From assembly GCF_000715075.1 (NCBI RefSeq), contig NC_134101.1, positions 24,296,822 through 24,360,821 of the forward strand: a stretch of DNA of 64,000 bases, read 5' to 3'. The translations under genes and the position numbers were made by a program. Numbering within the stretch: position 1 is the first letter of the stretch; each line of letters starts with the position of its first letter. The DNA is from Nicotiana tabacum (Eukaryota > Streptophyta > Magnoliopsida > Solanales > Solanaceae). Positions 21,950 to 34,062 of the stretch are shown here, piece after piece. A model generated the notes under the pieces. It was not told the origin of the DNA. It worked only from the letters and a program-made list of their open reading frames with translations, and did no database searches.

Positions 21950-22219
21950 TTCTGTTAATCACAAAACAGAAACAAAATTAATTAACGATGAAGTATTTAA
22001 AATCTTCAAACCGAATAACTTTAACAGAAACAGATTTCATACAACGGTGAAGATTTTATTTCTTCAAACCAAATACAAAAGGAGTAGAAAATCCGAAGAT
22101 TTTAGTCTCCAAACTGAGAGTAGAAATCACTAGGATTTAGTCTCCCACAAACAGAATATAAGATGAATACAAAAAAATAAATTAAGTTCCTTAAGCTTGT
22201 TAGAAATCTGTATTCGAAA

Positions 22220-22781
22220 ATATATTCAAAAGCAGTAGCAATGGAAAAATCAGAAATGTAGAATAAGAGAAAATGAATCCGAGCCCACTGAGTTCACAGT
22301 ATTTCCTTAAGGAACTTAATTCCCTCATTTTAATAAGAAAAAATTAGAATTTTCGTAAGAAAAAACTGAGGGAGAGTTCATGTATTTATAGCAGTTACAA
22401 CTCGTCAGATAAGGTTGCAACTCAAAATTATAACGGAAAAATTAAAACGGAGGAAAATTGAATTATCGCTACAGTAATGATCTAATTTGGATTAATTAAT
22501 ATTGCGTTAATATTAACAAATAAATTTGGTCTAAAAACTTAATTGATTCCCGAAGCCAAAGCCGAAGCCAAGCGACGACGACGACAACGACGCAAGGATT
22601 GCCTTCTTCTCAACTCTTTAAGAGCTAGAAGAAGAGCAATTATATATATACCCATCAAAAATCATTTCCTCCTCCAATATGGGACAATGTCTCTTTGTCT
22701 AAGGAGGGAAAATTAAATTTTTATTTTCCCCTCCATTTTCCATTAACCCTCTTTTAAGCTCTAAGAGGCTTAAACCCAACA
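22220..22781 (-). mobile_element. 5' LTR of the copia element
   Basis: It starts (minus) at 22781 with TGTTGGGTTTAAGCC. The leader between it and the gag ATG (21949) is AT-rich and lacks a recognisable tRNA-iMet primer-binding site, so either another tRNA primes it or the site has decayed. Confidence 0.75.
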
Positions 22782-23574
22782 TATATCATAACTTAAGTCC
22801 GTTCGTAATTAATAATGAAATAAATATATAAGCATGTTTCATCTTTACCATAACTTAATTGTTAGTAAACACGTGGTGTATTAAAATGTAACTGTATACT
22901 TGTTGGTTTCCTAAAAGATGAAAATAACCGAAGAACCACAAGGATTTCATCTGAAAGCAACCTCTCTTAGGTGTACCGAGAAAATAGAATGTTCCCAAAA
23001 AAAAAAGATTACTTTAAAATGGGATAGTATGACTTTTTATTATTGAAAAGGATAGTATAAAAATAAGAAGTTTGGTTCAAATTGTGTACCGTGATTTTCA
23101 AATTTTAATTATGTTCGAAAGCAAACCTTACCCACTATTTGAACCAAACTTCTTATTATTAAATCCACTATTTGACAAGCATTGATAGCAAATCTCTCTT
23201 ACTTTTCCCAGCTAGCTAGCTCAAATTGGACTTGCAAGTAAATGATTAGACTTAAAGCAACCACCACTAGGTTGCAGAAAAAAACCAACTCACAATTCAC
23301 ATGGTGTCACGTAAATTGTTGTTTTCCTATTATTATTGACTTCTCTACCCAAACATGATTAAATGCTTTGCATTTAGCCATTTACGTGTTTTTCCCTTTT
23401 ATTACTTTTTCTTTTTCTCCTATTACACCCAAGAGGTTCGGTGTTGGGAAGTGAGGTCGGGGAAACTTTACATCATTGTCATCAAATTTAAAAAATATAT
23501 ATGAACCACTATGAAGGGAAGGTTACCATATTTCATGTCTAATGGAATTATATATGTATAATCAATTTGCAGTT
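22782..23574. other. Spacer with a strong inverted repeat
   Basis: No gene is seen. Arms at 23062-23082 and 23137-23157 are perfectly complementary over 21 bases with a 54-base loop. The stretch lies 3' of the SDR-like gene. Confidence 0.6.
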
Positions 23575-26214
23575 TCATGATAAACAAACATCTTGAACAT
23601 TTACATTTTGGTTCATCTGAGACTGGCATCCTTTAAAGTCAACCATAAGCTTATTCAGTTTCTTGTTGCTGATCCTCTGTTGGATTATCCTTGTGTCATT
23701 CTCCATACTATCATATGCAAAAGAAAAAAAAAGAAAAGAAAAATGTTACGTAATGTACATATTATGTAATATGTGAAAGAATTGAAATAATTTAAATGAG
23801 GCATATACCTTTGAGGGGACGAAGGCAAAGGGGACAACATTTTGGCAAGGTGAAAAGCATCTTGTTGTTGGTTAATGATGTGATTGAAGCACAAATATCG
23901 ACCGTAGGTTGCTATTTCTTCATAGACACAAATGTGGGCATCGACCAAGAAATCAAGATCGACAGTCACAAACACACCATCTTCGTACATCTCAGCTGCT
24001 CCTTTGAGGTAAGGATTTGAGATTGTTAAGTCAGGACCCATTAACAGTCCTGCATTTATAGTAACCATGTTGATTCCTCTGTCCATTGCCAATGCCCAAG
24101 CTGTCTTCTCTGCTAATGTTTTCGACATAGCATGCCACAGCTGTACATTTTCAAACCAAAACTACTTATCATTTTCTGTAAGCAATTCTATGATAGTTTG
24201 AATTTTGCATTTAGTAAGTAGGTTTTACTTAAGGGAGCCTTGGAGCAACGGTATAGTTGTCTTCGAGTGACCTATAGGTTACTGGTTCGAGCCGTGGAAT
24301 GAGCCCCTACGTGCATCAGGATAGGTTGTCTATATCACACTCATTGGGTGCGGCCGTTTCCGGATCCTGCGTAAACACGGGATACTTTGTGCACCGACTG
24401 CTTCTTTTCTTTAATTAATAAGTAATAGCTTGTAGCACTTCAAGTATTCCTTTTTCTTTTATTATAAAATCATTCACTTAGAAATAACTGACCGTGTAAA
24501 ATAATTTTTACACTATTAAGTTACCTAAAATATTAATCCTATTAGAAATAACGGTTCATATTAAGTAGTGGAGTATTAATTAGTATCCTAACGAATAAGG
24601 CAGGTGACGTGTCAGTATATATACACCGTGTAGGTAGGTAAAAATAATAATTTATATGTATATATATTATGTATTGACTCCCCTTAATTTTCTGATATAT
24701 TTATTTTTATATATTTTGACACCCCTTAATGAAAATTCTGCCTCCGCCATTGTAACGTGTTATAGCATATTAGAATACATAGATAATATAAAGGGAATAC
24801 ATTATTCGTTTTGCAAATCACGTTTTAACCATTTAACTGTCATCCTCTGCATGCAAATAGGGCGGTGGATTTATTTCAAAACAGTAGTAAAAGGTAAAAA
24901 TAAGGAAGAGAAAAAACACATGATAAGTATGCATAATACTATATATCACACCTTGAATTTACGACAAAAGTTGATGTCAGTCCAATGTCTCTCATCAAGA
25001 TAACCCGTGGATGCAGATTCTTTGTCGTGTCCCCAAATAATTGCAGTTGCAGAGGAAGTAAACACAACTTTTTCTATGGTGTCTGTTTGTGCGCATGCTT
25101 CCAATACATTATGTGCTGCCCTCACCTCCACTTCTGCCATATCTTCCTGTCATCGTACACTCTTTTTTGTTAGTTCCTATTAACTAACCAAATAATGTTT
25201 GACCTATGCTAGTATCTGCCTAACAAAACATGTAACCCACATACACAATACAGGGATCTGTTAATAATTAGATTCTGTAATTTTTCTTTAATTACCACAA
25301 GCTGACAGCAGTAAATAGTTAGACATATATCGTACGAGCAGGGATAAGATTATGTATTTTGATCACTAGATTCATTTTATACATATAAACAATATAAATA
25401 CTTTTGGATACTATATATCAGAGCGATTGGACTGATTATAGCAAGTCATCACTATATATTTTTTTTTCAGATTTTCACTTTACCGTATCAAACTTGCTAC
25501 AAAAAGATTTTATACTATCACTGTAATTTACCAGATTATAGCATGTCCTACTATATTTTTAATTCAGTTTAGTATATCAAACTTACTATGGAAAGTTATC
25601 TATTGTTATGCACAAATTTTATCTAATGGTGAAGAAAAAATTATACACGGTAAGATGCATAGAACTTAAACTCATTGTCACAAAATCCTTGATGGCACAA
25701 AATATAGACATAAGTAACATTGACTTATTCCGGACAGTAAAATACCAAGTTACAAGGCATGCTAGCTGTAGAAATTAATTTAGAAAATCAATAAAGAGCT
25801 AATTAAGAAGAGTATGCTTACATCGTAAGTGGGATAATCTGAAAGAGGCTCAAACGAGTAGAATAAACCAGAACAACCCTTTAAAGCAGTAAGTATGCTA
25901 TGGTAATCAAAAGGGTCCGACTCGAAAATCTTCAATTTCTTCTTATGATCACATTCAATTCCCTTCAACGACAACGACTCCCCTAATGAATATATCATAA
26001 CTCGTTAATTAGTCGTAAATAAAGAAGAATATTAATTGAAGAAGGAAATTATAACGAGTAAGAATATACTGAAGCTCTAACCATGATTTTGAACTGCAGC
26101 ATGAACTGTGTAACCTCTCTTGAGAAGACGCTTTACTAACTTTGTACCTAATCGACTGGAAGCGTCCATTACACATATAGTATTGAATATGCAATTATAA
26201 GAAGCTGGAGCCAT
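23575..26214 (-). CDS. Cinnamoyl-CoA-reductase-like SDR (extended SDR, SNL6-like), five exons
   Basis: Exons (minus): 26214-26082, 25982-25822, 25146-24952, 24140-23809 and 23707-23575. All junctions are GT-AG and phases agree, giving 317 residues and a TGA. The protein has the extended-SDR fold of the CCR/DFR group. Residues 11-23 form the Rossmann start (NTICVMDASSRLG), with VVFTSSATAIIW at 125-136, W165-H166-A-M-S-K170 and NAGLLMGP near 198. In true CCR the K-N-W-Y-C-Y-G-K signature supplies the catalytic Tyr of YxxxK; here that Tyr is His166. The TGxxG glycines are also replaced. It therefore belongs with CCR-like proteins of unproven activity, not with lignin CCR. ATG 26214 has a short leader and a TATA-like box 87 bases upstream. 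Intron 3 holds an Au SINE. Function is inferred from family only. Confidence 0.88.
24230..24418 (+). mobile_element. Au SINE in intron 3 of the SDR-like gene
   Basis: GGGAGCCTTGGAGCAACGGTATAG, a B box GGTTCGAGCCGTGG, TGCGGCCGTTTCCGGATCCTGCG and a T-rich end after GTGCACCGACTGCTTC match the Au SINE plan. It is in antisense orientation to the host gene. Confidence 0.8.
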
Positions 26215-26300
26215 GTAAAGAAGATTAATATTTGCAACTTAGAAGGCAACTTCTATGTGTGTGAGAGGAAAGTATATATCTCAAGTAAACTTGGGGTCCG

Positions 26301-26307
26301 TATATAA
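26301..26307 (-). promoter_or_regulatory. TATA-like box of the SDR-like gene
   Basis: TATATA at 26301-26306 (minus CTTTATATAC) lies about 87 bases upstream of the start codon, a reasonable distance for a short leader. No experimental start site is available. Confidence 0.35.
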
Positions 26308-27365
26308 AGCAAAGTGAAAGAGAAGCTTAGCTAACGAGATGGGCCCAGCCAGACCTATAATAGGAGGAATTTTTTTTTTTTTTTTTTTTTTTTGGTTCTA
26401 AGTGGACTCATAAATACTTATAAGTGAACCACTATAATGATGTACAATGAAATAACGACTACGTAACTCCATCCTTATCCACGTAATGAGGCAAGGTTGA
26501 GAGAACGTCAAAGTGTTTAATTTTACTACTATAAATTATTATACTATTAATAAGTCAAAATATTTAAGAAAAATGTGATCTAAGAAGATTAACCTCTTCA
26601 TTCCCTAAATAATAATGTTGTTACAAAAATTGAAATAAAAGAAGTATTAGCTTTAAGTGAGCAGCAATTGATTGGAAGAATTCGGCTACAATTATTATTT
26701 CTTCCCTTATTCAACATAGTTAACCCTATGAAAATCCTAAATAGCGGTCAGATGATCATTAAACCACAATTCTCTAGTCCTAAAATGTGAGGAATTTAAC
26801 TTCTACAAATGATAGTGTAAGTAAAATAATATTCGTCACCGAAAATATAATATTTAATTTTCTTAATAAGTCAAACAAGTAAGTTAGAACATAAATTTGT
26901 TATAACATTATTAAAGTACACTGATAGTTTAAAAATAGTTATACTTGCAACGTATAAGAGTTAAATCTCCTTTTAAAGTTGTGACCTCTTAATTATTTGG
27001 ATTGCCTAATTATAGTTGTTTGCTTAACCTATTGCCCACCCGTGTCAAGCTACTAGCTAGAGAATAAAGCATATGCACGTTATTAATTATTAATTAAAGA
27101 AGAAGGTTTATCATCATGTTATGGTTGACATCTACTAACTGTGCAACTGCAATAGTTGGATTCATTTATTAGCTAATAAATGCAACCGTTGACTTGATTT
27201 CCCATGAACTCCCAACTCCCGTTGACGTGTTCTAAATGCATTCACCTCATTTATACTTGTACTATATATAACTTGCAACACGGAAATATTAAATGATTGA
27301 ATAGACTAATATTTTAGTCAATTATTTAATATTTGGGTTAAGTAGTATATCTATTAAAATCGGTA
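26308..27365. other. Upstream spacer with 24-base poly-T
   Basis: An uninterrupted T run covers 26370-26393. The rest is AT-rich and shows no gene or clear repeat. Confidence 0.5.
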
Positions 27366-27548
27366 TTTTAAAAGACGTGAGTGTAAGGCGAGTTATTTTA
27401 CATATGTTTCAACAAGGTGTAAGCCCCGAGGCACATGATGCAAGCCTCGTGGGTATTTAATTTCTAATATTCATAAAATGATATAATTACAGTAAAAAAT
27501 TTTAAATAGGTAAATTGCATAAAAATTGAAGAAAACTATAACTAAGTG

Positions 27549-27590
<42 letters not shown>

Positions 27591-28156
27591 GTGTTTCATC
27601 CCCACCAAAAACTAATCAAAATAATCTATTTATGTTACTTACAGACACAAGTAACCTGAGTTGAAAAGAATAAAATTTTCTACATAGAGGAACAAAAAGT
27701 ATGATTAATCTGCAATTTGAACTTAACTTGTTGCTATGAGGGGAATGAGTTTTCTTTGTATTTGCAAAAAAACAAATTGATTATTCGGTGCTTTTTGGAG
27801 ATAGTAGCAGACTGGCGACAAGATAAAGAATTGAGAAAGACTATAAATTAGAGCTTCAAGCAATAAAAAAAGGTTTTGACTTTTAAATTTAATGTTTTAG
27901 ATCATTTTTAAAACTTTTGAAAATTACAAGCTAACTTTTGAGAATCTAGGTATTATATTAAGGTCTTATTCGGCAATTATTTTTTTAAAATTTGAAAAAG
28001 TCTCATGGGCTTACGCCTCATTATAAAAACGCGTCTCAACGCTCCGAATTGTTGAGCGTATGTCTCTTGAGACTTCCCCCACCCACCATAGTCTCGGAGA
28101 ATTTTTGGTGGGGAGGCGAAAGAGGTATACACCCCAAAACGCCTTTTAAAACATGA
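27366..28156. mobile_element. Possible non-autonomous element with TTTTAAAAGRCG ends
   Basis: The left end (ATTTTAAAAGACGTGAGTG) and the right end (reverse complement GTTTTAAAAGGCGTTTTGG) are related inverted termini. The interior contains two GCCCCGAGGC/GGGAGGCG-like patches seen near such repeats. Similarity of the ends is modest. Confidence 0.35.
27550..27587. repeat. (AT)n microsatellite
   Basis: About 18-19 uninterrupted AT dinucleotides. Confidence 0.95.
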
Positions 28157-28330
28157 ATTAAAATAACTAAGACATTAATTAGTGGAGTCTTCTTTTAAAT
28201 GAATTCATAGATCTGACTTCCTATAATGTTATTAACTACGAGATCTGTGTAGGTGAATAAACTAATTCTGCTTCCCCTTTCCCCACCCTCCTAAAAAAAC
28301 GATAAAAGCAAGATATGGCTAGATTCTTTA

Positions 28331-28575
28331 GTGGGCGTTTGGACATAAGAATTCTAAAAATTTAAAATAGGGGGAAAAAAATTTTCAAGTGAAAATGGTA
28401 TTTGAAATTTAGAGTTGTGTTTGAACATGAATGTAATTTTTGGGTTGTTTTTGAAATTTTGTGAGTGATTTGAGTGAAAAATTTTGAAAAATAACTTTTT
28501 GGAGTTTTTTAAATTTTCAAAAATTTCCAAAATGCATCTTCAAATGAAAATTGAAAATTTTATAAACAAACGCTG
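28331..28575. mobile_element. Small MITE with GGGCGTTTGGACATAAGAATT end
   Basis: The left terminus GGGCGTTTGGACATAAGAATT pairs imperfectly with the reverse complement of the right end (CAGCGTTTGTTTATAAAATT). The interior is a run of AAATTTTGAAAATT-type sequence, non-coding. The end resembles the element at 12529-13034. Confidence 0.5.
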
Positions 28576-28990
28576 ATTTCGAAAAAAAGTTAATTTTTTT
28601 TGAAAAAAAGGGGAAAAAAATTAAGCAACGATTTTCATCACTAGCAACCTCAAGAATATTTTTGAAGCAACACAAAATCTGATTACAAAAACAATAAAAG
28701 AAGTAGAAATAAAAACAAATTAACGTCGATACCGATTATGAGGTTCTTTTAATATGAAATTATTTTCCCACAATGCAAGCTTTCCTTGATGTTGTGTTAA
28801 GACCTCTATTACTAAAGGGATTTTTACCTTACTATACTACATATGAAATTTTATTACCCTTCCTAATTAAGTTTTAACCTAATTACATGGTCATATACAA
28901 TTTACCAATTATATATAAATAAGTTTTAAATGAGTATCCACTTATATTATGAATGAAATAAGAAATATTAGTTATTTCCCCCATCCCTTT

Positions 28991-29031
<41 letters not shown>

Positions 29032-29936
29032 TCTCTGTTTTTTTCCCTAATTTTTCTTCCTTTGATGTTTTCTGTTTTTTTATGTTTTCTTGTTGTATAG
29101 AGTTTTAATGAAATTCATCAATGGATTTCAATTGTTTTACTATAGAGCTTTAACTTAACAATTTTCTTTCATGTTTTACAATTGATATTCGAATTAAAAT
29201 TGTCAATCAATAAATTTTGAAGGTGTTTGATTCTCCACCATTGATAGCCATTAAAAAGCTTCGAAACTTTGAATTCAAATTTGGGTTTTCAAAAACTATT
29301 ATTTGTTCGGATTTGGTGCTGTTGCAAACAATTGAGAATATTCTTTGGAGTTTATATCTCAATTTTGAGGGTATTTGGTGAAGATTATACTTGATTTTGG
29401 CCGAATTTCAAATTGAGAAGAAGAAGAACACATGACATACAATATACTTACGAAATTGTAATAAAGTTGTATTATAGTTGTATGTAAATTGTATTTAAGT
29501 TGTATTATGTTGTAGTTATATATTTTTTTATTTGAATGTTGTATGAAAGCTGAAAAATAGTTGTATAATGTATGAATCGTTGTAAAAAAAATTGTATTTA
29601 AGTTATAAATACTATCTTTTTACATAAAGTTGTTGATATGTATCAAAATTGTATTAAAAGAGGAAGTTTTGATTGGAATTTTAGAGAGGAAGAAGAACAC
29701 ACCACATACAAAATATATACAAATCAGATACAAAAGACATATTATATAAAATTTGTATGAAAATTGTATTTAAGTTGTATGATGTTTTAGATGTATTTAA
29801 TTGGGTATAAATAATATATGAAAGTTATAGATAAGTTGTAAATATGTTATATACTATTTAATTAGTTTTATAAAATTTATTTTTAATTTATATATTATTG
29901 TATATTTTTAGTTTTCAGGTAGCCACCTGAATTATA
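28576..29936. other. AT-rich spacer with (CT)n and degenerate TTGTAT repeats
   Basis: A (CT)n run of about 18 units lies at 28994-29029. Between 29440 and 29860 the phrase AAGTTGTAT / AAATTGTAT recurs many times in degenerate form. No gene was recognised. Confidence 0.55.
28994..29029. repeat. (CT)n microsatellite
   Basis: About 18 CT dinucleotides followed by CTTCTCTG. Confidence 0.95.
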
Positions 29937-30963
29937 CACCAAATCCCTGTTACACACTTTCTGAGAACGAAAATTATATTACACATCCAACCTTTTCAAA
30001 GTGTAACTAACACACATTACTTTTTTCTTAACCGGTGTTTTCAGAATATATGTAATGTCACGCACCAATAAAGCCATGACACGTGTTAATAAATATTTTT
30101 TTTAAAAATAAAATACCTAAATTTACAATTATATCCTTAGCATCTCCCTCCGTTTCTTTCTCTTTTGCAAACCACCAAAACAATGGCTGCCACCAAACAT
30201 TAACAGGCATCCCACCATTAATTTTCATCTTCTTCACTATATCAATAACTCTATTGTGACACATTCAACTGCTTTCATTTTCTTCCATAACCACCAAGCT
30301 TCATTAACTCTGTCATAACATCACCATGGCTTCCACCTCCACAATCACCATTTTCAACAGTTATTAACCCACCATCAAAACTATTTCTATAACCCAATAA
30401 TTATTTTCACCAGCAAAAAGTATACAAAACCATTAAGAATTACAAGAAGATCGAAACATTAAGAGAACCCAGAAGTTGAAAATGACTAAAGAATGTTGTT
30501 ATGAGAAACTTTCTTCAAACAAATTAAGATTTTTTCATTTGGGTTATGGAAAAATATACTGGTAATTTGGGGGAAATATGGATTCCCAAATAAAATCCGC
30601 AGAAGAAGCATCCCAGAAAGCTCAATTAAGATCCGATATATTTTCAAACTTAGGCGTCAATGGAGGATGGCTTAACCCATTAACAGGATTGAAGTCAACT
30701 GAAGTGGGTCTAAGTGTTTAGAACCAGCCATGACAGATTTGTGAATTTTTTAAACAAGGAAGAAGATGATCCAATTTATTTTATTTTAAAAACTAAAAAA
30801 GAAATTGACATATATACAAAAAATCTCATGTTCACGCGCTTCACTTGTTGGAAAAAACACGCACTAGCCACGTGGGCAAAATAGTGTGTATTAGACACAC
30901 TCCGAAAAGGTTGAGTGTATAAAATAATTTTCACCTGGAAAAAATGTGTAACAAGGATTTGGT
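29937..30963. mobile_element. DNA element with long (about 85-base) terminal inverted repeats
   Basis: The left arm (29937-30025) reads ACCAAATCCCTGTTACACA, with CAACCTTTTCAAAGTGTAAC further in. The right arm (30880-30963) has reverse complement ACCAAATCCTTGTTACACA and CAACCTTTTCGGAGTGTGTC. The arms are similar over about 85 bases. The interior carries no convincing transposase, so this is a non-autonomous MULE-like or foldback-type element. The exact ends and target duplication are unresolved. Confidence 0.65.
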
Positions 30964-31680
30964 CCATAGTTTAGAGAGTAACTTATGTATTTTGACGAAA
31001 GAATTAAATTTACGAGTACCTTGTTAATACTCCTACTTAATAGTACTAGTTAAAAGTCCTAATACTTAAAAATAACCAGTTAATGTCACCCTAATTATTA
31101 GTGATAAAAAGAATTAATTTGAGAGATTAAGCTTTCTTTCTCTTGGCCATCGTTGCCATCTCTATGTTGCAGCAATTAAAGTAATTTGTTGGGCGAATAA
31201 AGTGAAGTGTCCAAGAATGAATCTGCTATTCAAAACCTAGAGGTTTTCAATCTCTCTTGTATTTGTATATATGGTAGCGTCTTTTTTTTTTTTTGTTATT
31301 ACGCTTATATAAAGAGGAGAGGAGAGAAAATAGGAAAAGGATATAACTAAAACCCTTAATTTAATGCACTAATAATGGATAGTACATGGAGAGAGGTGGC
31401 AGAAAATAGGAAAATAGAAGAGGAGAGAAAAAAGAAAAATGGTGTAATTTAATCCCTAATTTAAGGCACTAATAATGAATTGTATATAAATTGTAGGCAA
31501 ACTTTATTTAGGGCGGGTAATTTTCAAAACTAAAATAAATTTGATAATAAGGTTTTATATAGTTTATAGAAAAGAAAAAATCCCATTAGTAAATATAAAC
31601 ACGCCCTCTTAGGCCACAATTGATTTAAGCTTTTCAAAAATAGCTTCATAATGAATTCTTTATAGAGGAGTTTTCAGAAA
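30964..31680. other. AT-rich spacer
   Basis: A partial local duplication is visible: GGAGAGAAAATAGGAAAAGG...CTAATTTAATGCACTAATAATG near 31320-31375 recurs near 31400-31480. No gene is seen. Confidence 0.4.
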
Positions 31681-31759
31681 TCACTATTGTTTAGTGGCTA
31701 TTAACTTCTTATAACTACCATATACATAATTACTTCCTATAGCTACTATTCAGTTGTTA

Positions 31760-32075
31760 CGGTAGTGTATTCGTTGTATTCGCGCTGATATATTCATGAA
31801 TACAGCAGCAAAAAGCGCCTAAAATCAGGGCAGTCCAGTTGTACGCTCATGTATTCACATGTACTCGCGTTGCTGTATTATGTTGTGTTTATGAATACAG
31901 CAGCAAAAAGCGCCTAAAATCAGGACAGTCCAGCTGTACGCGCATGTATCCACATATATTCGCGCTACTATATTCATGAATACAACAGCAAAAAGCGCCT
32001 AAAATCAGGGCAGTCCCGCTGTACGCGCGTGTATTCACATGTATTCGCGCCATATATTCATGAATACAGTAACGA
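31760..32075. repeat. Tandem array, 85-95 base unit, with GAATACAGCAGCAAAAAGCGCC core
   Basis: The core AAAAGCGCCTAAAATCAG starts at 31811, 31906 and 31991, so spacings are 95 and 85. Flanking phrases ATGTATTCACATGTATTCGCGC and TTCATGAATACA recur, with a fourth partial unit at about 32040-32070. It is richer in GC than its surroundings. Confidence 0.85.
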
Positions 32076-32110
32076 CAATCACCTTAAAAATAAGTATGTC
32101 CAGCTGTCTA

Positions 32111-34062
32111 ATAACGAAAATAATATCAATTAGCGTGATACACTCCTAATATAACTCAGCAAAATCAATTCTAATATGCCTCATTATCAACCCAAATTAA
32201 TTAGAATGATTTTACAGTTGTATATAACTGTTATATTTAACTTTTGTATTTGGTGTGTTTTAATATTTTTTTTCACTGTTGCATTCATTAGATTCAATGT
32301 TTGTATTTAATGTATTCACTATTTTATATTCAGTGTATTCAAATGAATTTGTATTAACAGTATTTTAGTTATTCCTAATATATGTTATTACTGTTGTATT
32401 CGGTATATTTTATTGGTTGTATTTACTATATTTCTATTTGTATTAAGTATATTTTACTGTATTTCATAGTATTTTAAAATTAAATGTATTCACTGTTTAT
32501 ATTTTATTCTATTTTAATGTTTGCATTTAGTATATTTCAATATTTATATCATGTATTTATGCATGAATGTAGGTGTATTCAGCTGTATTAAAAAAATAAA
32601 AACCTTTGAAATATATAAATACAGGCAAAAAATAATGTATTTATACAAAAATACAATATATTTGAGTGAATTTGTACAGAATACAATGTGTTTGTATCAT
32701 TGTACGTGATTAAATAGCAAAGAAGGGAAGAAAGTTCGTCGGAGATGGCGTTTTTCGTCCAAGCAAAATATTGTATACATTGTATTAAAATTAAAAATGG
32801 AGACGAACAAAAACTCCGGCCCTCAAATCTTCTCCGGCGTAAAAAAATATTGCAGTATCCATGTAGAGGAATCTAGTGCAATATCTGGCGTAGAAGAAAG
32901 CCGCAATCCCTTTCTTTCTAATATTGCAGTACAAATTCATTGCAAATATCCGGCATAAAAACTAAGCAGTACAAATCTATTGTAATATCCGGCGTATAAA
33001 CTAAGCAGGTATTTTGCTCGAAGAGAGAGGAGGAAGAGAGAGAGAAAGAAGAAAATTTTTGTTGGGATTTTGAGAGAGAATAGTGTGTTAATTGAAAGAA
33101 AGAGAGAGAAGGAAGAGAGAGAGAAAGAAGAAAAAATCTAGGAGAGAATCTTGTGTTAATTAAAAGAAAGAGAGAGGAAAAAATATAAATAGCGTATTTC
33201 ATGCCTCAATGGTAGTATACTAGTATATACCATAAATACTTATTTTTTTATAAAATATAAAAGGTAGCTATAGAAAATAATATTTTAAAATAATTTTAAT
33301 TTATAATAAATAGGGTGTATACCTTTGCTATATGAGGTAAAATTTCATTTTTTATATTGCAATTCGAATGGTAATTTTTGAAGGGATCTTTACATAAATA
33401 GCTGGTCATATTCACTGTTTACTTTTTGAAGTCATCTATATACATTATATATTGACTATATACATTTATGCACATATAATGTATAAATTATGCATATATT
33501 ATATATTCACCGATTATTTTTAGTTTAAGCGGTTGGATAGGCGGATATTTAAGTTAATTCTTCATTTTTGAACTACTGAATTGTCTCTTTGCAGTCGGGG
33601 AATGACCAACTTGATATTTACCGGACCCTGCATAAGAAATAAAAATATCTTCTGTGGATTAAATATATTTGCACAGATTCTTTTTACGGCGAGAAAAAAC
33701 AAACATATTATCTCATTATTACCCGACTCACCCGAAAAATTATATATTCAAATTACTGATAAAGGACAGGGTATTTTCCATGATTAAAACTAAACTCAAT
33801 AAAAGATGAGATGTAAGGCTGGTATATGCAGGGGAAATACATACTAACTCCTAAAGGGAATTATTCTATAACAAGAGGTCAGGGAGTAAGTATACATAGG
33901 GATATTATAGTTACACAGATTAAAAAAAGAGATAATTGAGATAATTGAGATATTCAAACTGTCCATAAGAGGTCATAGGAGTAGAGGTTTCATACAACAC
34001 TTATTGTACATGTAATTCTAGACGATTTCGAGGCTTGGTTTCATACTTCCCTTCCTATAAGG
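32111..34062. other. AT-rich spacer with TGTATTCA-type and purine-rich repeats
   Basis: Between 32220 and 32700 the phrase TGTATTCAGTGTATT recurs in degenerate form. At 33020-33180 an approximately 85-base purine-rich unit (GGAAGAGAGAGAGAAAGAAG) occurs twice in tandem. Open frames here are low-complexity and I do not support any as genes. Confidence 0.5.

Larger units (their letters stand above)
16784..22781 (-). mobile_element. Tork-like Ty1-copia retrotransposon, degenerate, minus strand
   Basis: Read on the minus strand, the order is LTR (22781 down to about 22220), gag, protease, integrase, RT, RNase H, LTR (17457 down to about 16784). Integrase before RT is the copia order. Both LTRs begin TGTTGGGTTTAAGCC. 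The coding region is broken by several stops and frame changes. The left boundary is uncertain: LTR-LTR identity is clear to about 16784 but the terminal CA was not located, and no target duplication was found next to TATAT at 22782. Confidence 0.85.

Noticed and set aside
24656..25003. 115-codon + strand frame
   Set aside because: It overlaps intron 3 and exon 3 of the minus-strand SDR-like gene and has low-complexity Tyr/Ile/Leu composition.
27366..28156. A host gene in this interval
   Set aside because: No frame longer than 60 codons and no splice-supported coding; it is more likely a decayed element.
31680..33350. A single large mobile element spanning the tandem array, with TATAGCTAC ends
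   Set aside because: CCTATAGCTAC near 31740 and the reverse complement near 33268 match over only about nine bases. This is too weak to define ends.
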